The notes under the pieces are model-generated. The model searched no databases. It was not told the origin of the DNA and saw only the letters and a program-made list of their open reading frames with translations. Positions 23,601 through 33,400 of a stretch of DNA of 64,000 nucleotides are shown one piece after another (the first letter of the stretch is position 1; the number at the start of each line of letters is the position of its first letter). Location: contig OZ231126.1 in NCBI GenBank assembly GCA_965153355.1, positions 68,386,001 to 68,450,000 of the forward strand. The letters are read 5' to 3'. Origin of the DNA: Flaccisagitta enflata. Lineage: Eukaryota; Chaetognatha; Sagittoidea; Aphragmophora. Position numbers and translations under genes: made by a program.

Positions 23601-26600
23601 ATTACCCACAGGACACAGGTTTTTATTTCATCAAAGGCGCCAGGTTTGGGTGCTTCACATAACAATAGTTGGTTACTTCTTTTCACCCTCTTTACCTAAT
23701 GTGAAGTGGCTAATTCTAAGATCTTTACCGTTTTTCTTTTATAAAAAAATCATTTATCTTTTATTTTTTAGAAAATATAGAAAATATTTTTAAGGAGCTT
23801 ATTCGTATAATGCAGTGGGATAAAACAATCACTTGTTACTCTACGAATTAGTTTTTACTAATTTCTACTTTTGTAGAATTGTTAATCTGCCTATTATTAA
23901 GCTCTTTCATAGCTAATATTCTACTATTTTAATTTGTTCTTACAAATACCGTGATTTTCTAAAACAAATACTTGATTTTTAAACAACAAATCTACACAGG
24001 ATTTTGCTGATTACTGGGATTTCTGTAGGAATCTTAGGGCAAAAACAAACAGAAGGCTAAGGAATTTAGAAAAAAATGGTAATTTTCAAGATTTTTACTC
24101 CTCTACATCACCTAGGTAAGGGATATTCACAACTTTCGCTATGTGAACCACCCAAGCGCCAGGTAGAACTGTAGTTACACTTTTGTTTAGATCAAGGCGC
24201 TGGCGTTACGACGTTATCACTACTTAATACCATGATTTCCCCATTCACTCCCTTGATATGGCCGCACGCTTTGTAATTGTAATGCTCGTATGCAATTGAC
24301 ATTCACGTTTAACAAAATACCATGCAATACACAATGTAGTCGAAATAACTGACTCAAAAACTCGAGTTTTCTTTCTTTGAACGTTTCAATTTCCTATGAG
24401 GCCAATTACGCAGTAAGTGAACTCATGTGAGACATATGTAAACACCCTTTTTTAATCTCTAAATATTCATTTTTACAGAAAGGATGCGATGTAAAAATTG
24501 TTCAAAACTGAAATAATTTCACACTCCATCTCTAATAAAAAATGATTCAAATGAGTGTCAGAAGAAATATTTCATGTTTAAGCATGCGCATACAGTAGAT
24601 CTCGTCTAGACTTGAGATAACAGGGGCAAGCATTGCGGAAAGACGAATGAAGGCAGGGGATTGATATTTGGATCATAGACTAATCAAAGGATGATTAATT
24701 CCCCATGATAGCTGGTTGCCATGGAAACATATTTCCATGTACAGTACCTTCCGAGCAAACCCGACTAAAACTGGAGGATTAATTTTTGTTACTTTAATTT
24801 CATTTTCCAAACTTCATTTTTTGTATCTAACTTCATTAAAAGATACTTAATTCCTTGAACATATTTGGCTCTCAAAAAAAATAACTCGTGAAATCAAAGT
24901 GCATGAAGACATCAATATGGAGTGTTCTAACCCAGACCATTGAATTCAGCAAAAAATTTTACCGATCCTAGAGTACAAGAACAGCTCAGTCAGACAATTA
25001 TTTAAGGTTTTACAGCTATTTCAAGTTTGTAAGGACAATTGTCTCAAAATAAATTAGGACAATTGTCCTTAAAAACTTTAAATGGCCATAGAACCTAAAA
25101 TAATTGTCTGATTTAGCTGTTCTTGTAGTCTAGGATAGGTAAAATTTACTGCTGAATCCAATGGTCTGGGTTAGAACACTCCATATTGATGTCTTCATGC
25201 ACTTTGATTTCACGAGTTATTTTTTTTTAGATCCAAATATGTTCAAGGAATTAAGTATCTTTTAATGAAGTTAGATACAAAAAATGAAGTTTGGAAAATG
25301 AAATTGAAGTAACAAAAATTAATCCTCCAGTTTTAGCCGGGTTTGCACGGAAGGTACTCTATTCTCATAAAGTATCAATATTTGAGAGATTTTTTGAGAG
25401 CATTGCTTAAATAAAATTTGCTGCTTTCCCACAGTATGTTCTGAAAGAATGTTGCTCTTGGGTCGTTGTTAGAGCGTATCCATGTGTGACAACCCCAGCA
25501 ACAACGAGCGACATTCTTACAGAGCATACTGTGGGAAAGTTGTAGCAAATTTTATTTTAAGCAATGTTCCCTAAAAAAATCTCTCAAAATATTGTTACTT
25601 TGGCGAGAATACATGGAAATGTGTTTCCATGGCAACCAGCTATCATGGGCAATAAAGCATCCCACTATTAGTCTATGTTTGAAATATCACTCCCCTGGCT
25701 TCATTTATTTTCCCATTATACTTGCCCCCGTTATCTCAAGTCTAGACGAGATCAACTGTATGCATTTTATGCAAAAAATGCTAAAATTAAAATTGCGTAG
25801 ACACTACTTCAAATGGGTTCACTTTTTGCGAAATAATCCCCAAAGTCAAACACATTCCGATAGAGTCACCCACCTGAACGCCGGGTTCTCAAACAGTTCG
25901 ATGAATTGCTCTATGTCCCTTTCGATCGGCACGTTAGGCAGATTGGGCATCATGTGCGAGACGACTTTGTAGCCGGCGTCTTTACTCATCTGAAATGACT
26001 CGCTGACCGCTCTGACGGTGTGACCTGAAGAGGGGGTGAGGGGAGTTAGGGCGTGTGTTTCTAGATACGACAACGACGAAGTCGATTGTTCTCGTAAAAC
26101 GCATTTACAGCTTTAACACATGTATTCGAAAATTTCAACTATCACACGAGGGAGTGAGCTAAGTGAGCGACCGAATGGCCCGTTAAAAACAACAATAACA
26201 ACAACAACGGTGTGTTACCTCGATTGGTATCGCGCGCCACGTCTTCGTAGACGGACTGAACGCCAATCTCCAGACGTGTACATCCGTAACGCAGCATATC
26301 GGACAAATGCTTCTTCAGACAGTAATCCGGTCGCGTTTCTATGGTGATGCCGATGCACTTATTGTTCGACTTTTCCGAGTATTTCACGGCTTCGTCGACG
26401 TCGTTGGACGTGAATCCCGATAACGCGTCGTGCAAGTTCCGGATGAAGTAATCCCGGTAATCTTCCGGCAGCGCCATAAACGTGCCGCCCATGACGATAA
26501 ACTCGACCTTGTCGACCGAATGGCCCAGTTGTTTGAGTTGCTCCACGCGGTGGCGCGTTTGGAGGAAAGGGTGATAACGAGCGCGAATGGCGCGCATAGA

Positions 26601-27380
26601 CGTCGGTTCGTAACCCGTGTAGGATTGAGTCGAATATTCAAAGTCAGAATCCGGACCGCCGGGACAGTAAACGCAAATGTTACCCGTCATCGCGATGTGG
26701 GGACACCTGTGGAAGTGATAATTAAGTATGATTAATGAAACAATATATCCCTCACTATACCCAAACTAAAATAAATGGGAGAGGGCCTTGTGAACCCTTA
26801 CAAGTCAGTACATGCACCACGAGTTTTTGTCCCACTTCCAGTTTTCCGTCAACACAATCTGAAAAACTTTCTTTCAGAAACGTGGTTTAATGAACGTAGC
26901 TTTCCAGTTTTGAAGGAAGTTCAATAGATGAATTAGACATGATGAGATCAACGCATGAAAATTGATTTACCGAAAATTTTCGAACAGTTCTCTGTTCTTC
27001 ATCAGTCGGAAAGAAATAAGTATGGTAAGAATGGTAAGTTATGTAGTTCTCATTAAAATGCCTCCACAACATCCTAATCTTCACCTGTGAGGTTTGCACA
27101 TGACGGCGACGACGGCGATCCCCGAGGCGGTTCTGACAGGTTTGGCTTTTAGTTTGGGAAGGAGCGCCTTTTTGTGACTAGCAGGCACGCCGGCGATAAT
27201 GTCAATCAGTCTAGGAGCATTTTCGAGTCCGTATTTCGCGGCGGACTTGCGCTTGACCGCGTTCAGATGCAAATCCTCGCCGCTCTCGTGGGCGGCGATC
27301 AGTTGCTGCACAATGTCCGAGATCACGAGCATCATCAACTCCTCACGACTTTGAGTGATCTTTTTCTTGTTTTTACCCAT
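11656..27380 (-). CDS. ELP3: Elongator complex catalytic subunit ELP3
   Basis: ELP3 is the radical-SAM and acetyl-CoA-dependent subunit of Elongator, which makes the carboxymethyl precursor of cm5/mcm5 wobble uridine in tRNA. Seven exons: 27380-27085, 26706-26219, 26024-25874, 16419-16232, 15738-15527, 12270-12118 and 11823-11656, all joining in phase to 551 aa (human about 547). Exon 1 holds the N-terminal tRNA-binding segment. The iron-sulfur cysteines lie at the exon 1/2 join and in [10 protein letters not shown]. The radical SAM core continues through [14 protein letters not shown] and [13 protein letters not shown]. The C-terminal KAT domain has [30 protein letters not shown] and RNYYRKLGY. 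The start at 27380 (MGKNKKK) matches the family. The 9.4-kb intron 3 contains a complete chitinase gene on the other strand; intron 5 contains an LTR element and a palindrome. Splice sites were read by eye; all are GT-AG. Confidence 0.97.
12436..13240 (+). repeat. 5' LTR
   Basis: TG...CA bounded 805-bp repeat, followed by the primer-binding-like TGG at 13242. Confidence 0.88.
13830..14651 (+). repeat. 3' LTR
   Basis: TG...CA bounded 822-bp repeat preceded by a polypurine tract. It carries two insertions relative to the 5' LTR, gactaaag and a 9-base duplication near 14290. Confidence 0.88.
14699..15407. mobile_element. 709-bp A/T-rich inverted-repeat element with ATTATG duplication
   Basis: The ends are CAGGGGGAGGAAAGCTAAAA and its reverse complement. 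ATTATG lies directly outside both ends (14693-14698 and 15408-15413). The interior is a strand-asymmetric run of degenerate aaaaagct/aaaaagcta units. No open frame is present. It lies in ELP3 intron 5, 47 bp from the LTR element. Confidence 0.85.
15842..16160. repeat. ~20-24-bp minisatellite in ELP3 intron 4
   Basis: Repeated units of the type gggcaagccaagggatgggaa vary in length, and partial higher-order copies appear from 16060 onward (aagggacagggaatgaggca twice). Long reading frames on both strands here are repeat translations. Confidence 0.9.
16420..18040. other. ELP3 intron 3, part left of the chitinase gene
   Basis: Low-complexity A/T and T-rich tracts (17380-17400, 17570-17600, 17700-17760) and a GTCC/GTCTGTCC module at 17130-17210. 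No gene was recognised. The promoter of the chitinase gene must lie at the right end, but no clear TATA or initiator can be assigned. Confidence 0.5.
18041..23435 (+). CDS. GH18 chitinase with peritrophin-A chitin-binding domain
   Basis: A secreted endochitinase that cleaves beta-1,4-GlcNAc chains, probably in cuticle or gut-lining turnover. Five exons: 18041-18317, 19019-19181, 20270-20577, 22198-22424 and 22608-23435, phases 1, 2, 1 and 0, 600 aa. A hydrophobic signal peptide ([17 protein letters not shown]) ends near residue 32. GH18 hallmarks in order are [15 protein letters not shown], the catalytic [10 protein letters not shown] with its Glu acid, [20 protein letters not shown] and [14 protein letters not shown] Pro/Thr/Glu linker follows, with repeats of the type [10 protein letters not shown] six-cysteine CBM14/peritrophin-A domain ends three residues before the stop. 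The gene is entirely inside ELP3 intron 3, in opposite orientation. The family motif MxYD reads MAYE here. The introns carry GTCGG-type dispersed repeats. Confidence 0.95.
18637..18815. repeat. Dispersed GTCGGTC module, chitinase intron 1
   Basis: It starts tttagtcgcgtgcacgcgac, passes through tcggtcaatccgtcggtcgg and ends in a 'gcccctgcccacccgcacgc' to 'gtgtatccggcc' segment. The same parts recur near 20600, 33240-33420 and 51510-51690. Confidence 0.7.
19265..19640. repeat. Triplicated GTC-rich dispersed repeat, chitinase intron 2
   Basis: Three successive copies of a unit containing 'cctctataagccatttttt', a GTCCGTCTGTCTGTC-type run and 'agacattttaaatgttttta'. It is related to the other GTCC modules of the window. 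Confidence 0.75.
20578..22197. other. Chitinase intron 3, no further feature seen
   Basis: The intron begins with a short GGCCGGATA/gggcaggggc repeat piece (20590-20670). Otherwise it is AT-rich unique sequence without supported genes or terminal repeats. Confidence 0.5.
23646..24155. mobile_element. 510-bp MITE with 9-bp target duplication (Mutator-like)
   Basis: It starts TTGGGTGCTTCACATAACAA and ends in the imperfect inverse CGCTATGTGAACCACCCAA. GCGCCAGGT stands directly before (23637-23645) and after (24156-24164). It is the longer relative of the 164-bp copy at 9177-9340. It lies downstream of the chitinase, still within ELP3 intron 3. Confidence 0.82.
24593..25758. mobile_element. TA-flanked MITE (family A) interrupted by a second MITE
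   Basis: The ends are CAGTAGATCTCGTCTAGACT and its near inverse, with TA on both sides. A second copy without insert is at 29838-30324, and alignment of the two shows a foreign 618-bp element at 24742-25359 in this copy. The TIRs begin CAGT, as in Tc1/mariner relatives. Confidence 0.88.
24742..25359. mobile_element. 618-bp palindromic MITE (family B) nested in family A
   Basis: Its ends are CAGTACCTTCCGAGCAAACC and the near inverse GGTTTGCACGGAAGGTACTC. The arms extend through a GGAGGATTAATTTTTGTTAC segment to a centre near 25050. TA duplications occupy 24740-24741 and 25360-25361, and the uninterrupted family A copy at 29838 shows the pre-insertion site. Confidence 0.88.
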
Positions 27381-28098
27381 TTTTCTTTTGTTTATAGTTT
27401 AGTTGTACAAGTCAGTTACATAAATTCAACAATTTCATATGAAAAGTTTTTTTTCACAAACCCCCCATCAACATCGACAAGACGTGGGTCTGCAAAAAAA
27501 GCAAGTTTTTCATCATACATAATTCAAATAGGCCCCTATCTTTTCATTACAATATATATGTATATATATAGCAAAATACACAATCTAGTCATTTGATAAA
27601 ACGGAGTATGCACATATATAATTCATACGCGAGAGAGTGAAACCACGCCCGAGAGAGAGACATACGGAGGAAAGAAAAAAAATAATTTGAGAAAGTTTGC
27701 TTCACGAGACTTCAAATATAAAGACTTAGATAGAGGCTCTATAGCGTTACTATCAGCGGGACTCGCAGAAAAATATGCAGGAGTGTATATAATTGAGTCA
27801 CTTTTGATTCCCCCCCCCCCCCCCGTGCCTTCGATTTTCTTCCCCGCGACGCGTCACAACGTATTTTAAAATCAATGCTTTTCTTCCCCATAAGGCAAGG
27901 AAACGGTGTAGATGAGGTCTAAATAGTGTTTAATTGTGTTCTACTTATCAGTTTTTATGATTTGGTCCTGCCATTAACTATATTTTCCCTTCATATTCAT
28001 TTTTTCTTTGTCCCCCCCTTTGATTTCCTACCCTATCTAAAAACCCTTTGATGCCCAGCCCACCCCGAGGGCACTCAATTATATACAGGCCTGAAAAT

Positions 28099-28230
28099 AT
28101 GGCACACAGTGTTGTGGAGATGATTAAAGCCGTTTTGTCTCACCAAAGATTCGTTAAAACGTCTACGGAATTTTTACGTTGGGAAAGAGATTTAATTAAA
28201 CGAGAAAAGCGCAAGGATGATGATTTTTGA
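28099..28230 (+). CDS. Small open frame, 43 aa, doubtful
   Basis: A charged peptide begins MAHSVVEMIKAVLSH and ends LIKREKRKDDDF. An acceptor-like tatatacag lies 11 bases upstream of the ATG. The Lys/Arg/Glu composition is protein-like rather than repeat-like, but I recognise no family and there is no partner exon that I can name. It may be chance. Confidence 0.25.
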   Translation: MAHSVVEMIKAVLSHQRFVKTSTEFLRWERDLIKREKRKDDDF

Positions 28231-28612
28231 AAAAAGATTGTCAAACTAATCTCGCGTACGAAGAAGTGATGTTGGTTAACTTGGTAAGTGAGAGAGAGAG
28301 AGAGTGAATGAGGTGGTAAGGGTTACGCGCACGTATCATTTTTGTACTTTTTCTTTGCTAAATAGCGAGCACGAGGATTCCTTAGCATTTACGCCTTTTA
28401 ATCGATAAGAACATATTAGCAGTACCAAACGCCGCAGTCCCTGGTTGCTAATTTTCTTCCTTATTGGTACCTAGCAGTCTTGCAGCAGTCCCAAGCTCTC
28501 AACATTTTGGGGATGCGCCCACTGAGCTCACTGAGCTTAGTAACTGAAAATGTGAGACTGGAAACGTTTCTGGGCAATCTTCTTCTAGTGATGATGGACA
28601 GAAAACGAGAGG

Positions 28613-28765
28613 TTTTTTATGCGCGACAAAGCGCCTCTAAAACTAGCTGAGTCCGTCGGTCGGTCGGTCGGTTGGTTTGTTAATCGGTCGGTCGGTCGAT
28701 CACGCATTCGTTCAACGATCCACACGTCGCACCTTATTGGCCTACTTGGCCTGGTTTTCTCAAGA
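28613..28765 (-). repeat. Third copy of the GTCGAACGAATGCG dispersed repeat
   Basis: This is the reverse complement of the units at 3335-3585. It has gcgacaaagcgcctctaaaa at one end, a ggtcggtcggtcgg run, and cgcaccttattggcctactt at the other end. Confidence 0.78.
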
Positions 28766-29837
28766 GTTATATGAGAATTCAAGGAATTCCAGCACAAAAA
28801 TTCGCGGAATACTTTTGGTTCTTTAGGGCTATCTTTTGAGAGGAAGAAGAACGACGAATATTTTCTTTTTTGAAAAAAATATATATTTAATTTTGATCGT
28901 TTCTCGCCTAGATAATGATTCAAGCAAAAACAACATGCAATTTGCGAAAGGTACTGGTTTCTTATATTCAAAAGTGACTTTAAACAAAAAATCTCGCAGC
29001 AACTTTGAAATGAAAGAATTAAACGAAAAAAGGATGATCACAATTGTGGCGTCTAAAATGGATGAGTAAATAAAAAAAAAGAAGTATCAAAAGAAGCGAA
29101 CGTCCATTCAGAGTAACATAAAGTAACATTGCTCACAAAAACGGTTACAATTTAAAAGAACATATAAGTTTCTATTGTCTGACCGCGCGAAGAGAGAAAA
29201 AAATAACTGAATGAACCCAATAAAATTAATGCGAGATGGCGAGAAATCAGAATCCCCTTAGTAAGCATTCTCCTCTAGAAATGGTGGAGGCGCGGAAAGG
29301 TCGATTACAGACGTTACGGTCCCCGGGAGTTAGAAACCTACGTAACGGTCTGGCAATGTACGAGGGCGTCTAGAAAGCTTGTCGCATATCTAACACGACA
29401 ACTCAAGCACGGAAGCGTGGCAAAAACTCGTGAAAATTGCCTATTTAAGTCTTTCTCCACTTATGTAAGGGATCGAAGCTGAAACTCTCTGTATGCCGCA
29501 AAATGGACCGCCCGCCAGACAAATGACCCTTCGTCATAGAAATGGCTGCAGACGGGCGTGGGCCCGCGTGGCTTTCGTGAAATCAAGAGCCTCGGGAAAA
29601 AAATCGATCCTCGATGGCGATCTACCCCCTCACGTCGAACTAAGTTGAAGGGCGATGACTAGTTTTAATTCATATACCAGAAAATACTAAATCCTCTTGA
29701 CGTTTCATACTTCTTTCAACGTCTTAACGAGAGACATTCGTGTCGCCCATTTCTATAAAACAAACACCCCCAGACCCCCACTTTGCGCGCGATACACACA
29801 CAGCTCGCTCGTGAGTTTATTAATAATCTCCGATATA

Positions 29838-30324
29838 CAGTAGATGTCAATAGACTTGGAAATATGGGTGTCGGTTGCTTTGGAAACACATTTCCATGTA
29901 TTCACGCTAAATTATCAATATTTTGAAACATTTTTTGAGGGAACATTGTTTAAAATCAAATTTGCTACAACTTTTCCACAATATGTTCTTTAAGAATATT
30001 GCTTGTTTAGCCGTTGCTAGAGAGAGTAACTATGTGTGACATGTGATGCTCCCTAGCAACCGCCAAACAAGCGATATTCTTGCAGAACATATTGTGTGAA
30101 AGTTGTAGCAAATTTTATTCTAAACAGTGTTCCCTCAAAAAATTTCTCAAAATATTGATACTCTAGTGTGAATTCATGAAAATGTGTTTCCATGCTAACC
30201 AACACCCATGGGCAATAAAGCATCCTTTTATTACGAAGTCTATATTCAAAATATCAATCTCTGCAATATGTTTTTTTCCTGTAATGAATTCCCCCGTATT
30301 TCCATGTCTAGACGACATCTACTG
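29838..30324. mobile_element. 487-bp family A MITE, uninterrupted copy
   Basis: TA-flanked element with ends CAGTAGATGT and ACATCTACTG. The arms are inverted through ttgctacaacttttccacaa and tattgcttgtttagccgttg to a short centre. It serves as the reference for the interrupted copy at 24593-25758. Confidence 0.88.
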
Positions 30325-30473
30325 TATCAAGCCCCTCACGGAAAAAGCAGGATTAAAAGACAAATACATATATACCACGAACCAATCCCCCCTCTCACTA
30401 GATTTCGCAATTTATTTCCTATATAAATTTCGATGGCTTAACAGACTTCCTCCCGTTTTTGTTCAAGAAAGAA

Positions 30474-33400
30474 TCAGGATTCTGCCGTGGGCGTGGTGGT
30501 TCTTAAAGGCTTGACTTGCGGCGACGCCCCTCGCGTCATTCTTTCCAATTCGGCGGCGGCGTCATTTCGCACCGACGCCTTATCAGTTCCTGCTGGAGTG
30601 ATGGGTCGCGCCACCGGCGACGAGGTGGTTAATCCGGCGCCACCGCCGCCGCCGCCAGCGGGACTCGTAGCGCCACCGCCGCCAGGCGATCCAGTCTTTT
30701 TACTAAGTAAACTGTTGAAAAAGTTGGCGAGAACGCCTTCTTGCGAAGTAGCGGCGCCGGCGACGGCGGCGGCGGAGGCGGGCGACGAAGTGGCACCGTC
30801 GAGCTTCTTCATGGAGGAAGGCGAACCACCGCCGGCCACCGACACTTGAGGAGAACCGAGAGAGCGCCGGTCCAGGGATTTGGGAACGCCGGAAGCGGTG
30901 CTGACTCGAGCGCCGTCGACCCGCACGCCCGGACCAGAAGGTAAGGCCTGTGTTATCGAAGATGAGGAAAAGGGTGAAGATACTGTTAGACCTTCAATAA
31001 CGGAATTCCGCTTTCCGTGAATTTATGTCTTTGATCCTTCTATAACTATAAGACTCTGAATTTCTAAATTGGCTGTATAACAGAGTTCCGTTTGCCCTTT
31101 TTTTTTTTGCAGTAAATGAATTATTTTGATCTCTTGAAATACGTTGGCGATTAATTTTATAAAGATTACATTGTAATAATCATTACATAATAATCATTAC
31201 ATTGTAATAATCACCAAATCACATGACATTAAAAAAATGCCACATAAGGTCACCTTGGAAAGCAGTTGCTGTTGACGCAGTAGGAAGGTTTGCTCGTCTT
31301 CCACGATGACTTCGGGATCAGATGGAATCGGCTTTCTTACTGGCACCGGCCGCACGATCACTTCGTCGAAACTGTCTTCCGGTTTCACTGGAAAAGGACG
31401 ATGAATAAATTAATGAATGAATGAACGAATGAATGAATGAATGAATATCACTGAAATGGCAACCGAGATAAAGCAGCCTAACAATGTGGCCATGGCATGA
31501 CAGAGGCAAAGGACCTGGCCAGGTCTTTATATGGCCCCACAACAAAGCAAAGCCAGCGGTATTGCAAAAGAACGCTTTACGTTAATGCACCGTTGCTGAA
31601 AATATTTGATTCATATTTATTCCTTCGAACAAAAACCAATCGCGTTCAACAAAAACCAATCGTGTTCGAGGGTAAAATCATTATTGCTCATTATTGCTTA
31701 TTTGCGTTGTTATTGTATGGCCACCAAGAGTGTTTCTAGTAATTAAAACGAAAACAAATATTTGACGCTGAGAATGATTTTTTTCCTCGTTTAATGGCGT
31801 TTATGAAATAAAGCTGCAATATGCAAATGAGGATCTAACCCGCCGTGTGCACGAAGAGGAATTGATATGTTTTCAAGTGCCGACTCGAGTTAGGTCAAAT
31901 TTACACAGCGCCGTGAATCAACTGCACATACCAACGGCGTAAGCACCACTCTGGCGTTTCCCTGCCGCGTAGCATTGCTTCCCTGCTTCACAAATCGGGC
32001 ACCTCTTGATTGCGAACTCACCCGTGGTCATGTTGGGATACAGTATACTAATCTTGGCTTCACTGTCCCAACCGGTTGGAATAAACACGGCGTCCCTCTC
32101 CACAACGGATGCCTGAAAAGAAGTTTTAACGATGAACGTGGCAAACTAGAAATTTAGGCAATCTTGTGGTTTCGTGATCTCTTTATAAGTTTTTAGAGTC
32201 TCTCTCATCATCATCCTTTTGCCCCTGAAACTGGAACTGAACATCAGATCGTTTATCTTCCCCCCCCTCATCATTGTCATCGTCACCCTCATTATATCAA
32301 TGACTCATTTTCATAATCACCAGCTTCCTCTTCAAAGCTTTTCATTGAAGATCACCAACACAATCACCCATAACATCATCATTTTCATCATCATTTTCAT
32401 CATCATTGCCATTGTTATCATCATCATCACCATCCTCATTCTCCTCCGTCGCGATTCCCAAATCATATCATCATCATCATCATCATCATCATTATCATTA
32501 TCATCATCATCATGATTACCAAATTTCTCCTCATTCTTATTGTTCTTTTTCCCCTGCTATCATATCTGCAAGACACGTCTCTCTACCTCATCCTTATCAT
32601 TGCTCAAAATCGTCAAATCATATGGTGATCAAACTGATCATAAATCATATATAGTCAATACGCTGAGTCAAACTTTGTTAATACAATCTCACCACCATGA
32701 TCAATAGCTCATTTTGTATATCTTCGTGAATATATCTCACAGCTCAAAGCTGACTATACTGAGTTTCCTACACCCTCTGTCGCAGAGCTTCCCAATAAAG
32801 AAAGAAAACAGTAATAATTATTTCTTATATCTTTTTTTAATTTCTTTTGTATTATCGATTTTTTTTTCAATCTTATTCTGTCTTTTTTACTTTTTTTTTA
32901 TTTACATAATTTCATTTTATATCAATCATTTTCTTTACAAGTTTCTGGTCTCATCAGATCATTGTTCATAAGTTGGAGATATTTGTTACATTTCATTGAA
33001 AACAAAACAAAATCAATACTCGGCTCTTTTTGTATGGGACTTGAACGGTATTGCCTATGCTTTCATATACAGAGAAATTTATCCTTCTCAACCTCTCCCC
33101 CCCTTTTTGATGCTGAAATTCCAGCAGACAGACCAACTAACCAACCGACAGAGCAAGGTGAAAATGTTAGTCCCTTGAAATCTGTGCCTAGGCACATTAC
33201 AGCCCCACCCACCTATAAATTGCACCAAGCCCGCCTGCATTCCTGCCCCTGCCCACCGCCAGCGATTACTTTTTTGCTGTGTATCCGGCCATTGCTGCCC
33301 AACTGTCTGCATTTGGATTGCGGTGTATCCGGCCTTGTTAGTAGCGTGCTACGCGACTGCACCCCGCTATGTTGGTTGGCCCGTTGGTCAGTTGGATGGT

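Larger units (their letters stand above)
27381..30473. other. ELP3-DLIC intergenic region
   Basis: This 3.1-kb region contains the upstream flank of ELP3. It also holds a possible 43-aa frame at 28099-28230, an inverted copy of the 3335-3585 repeat (28613-28765), and a MITE at 29838-30324. AATAAA lies about 60 bases past the DLIC stop on the minus strand (near 30412-30417). No RNA gene was recognised. Confidence 0.6.

Noticed and set aside
29160-29830. Possible structured RNA gene in the GC-richer intergenic stretch
   Set aside because: No tRNA, 5S or snRNA consensus boxes or cloverleaf could be found by eye.
32195-32654. Ser/His-rich frames in the (CAT)n region
   Set aside because: Triplet repeat translation only.
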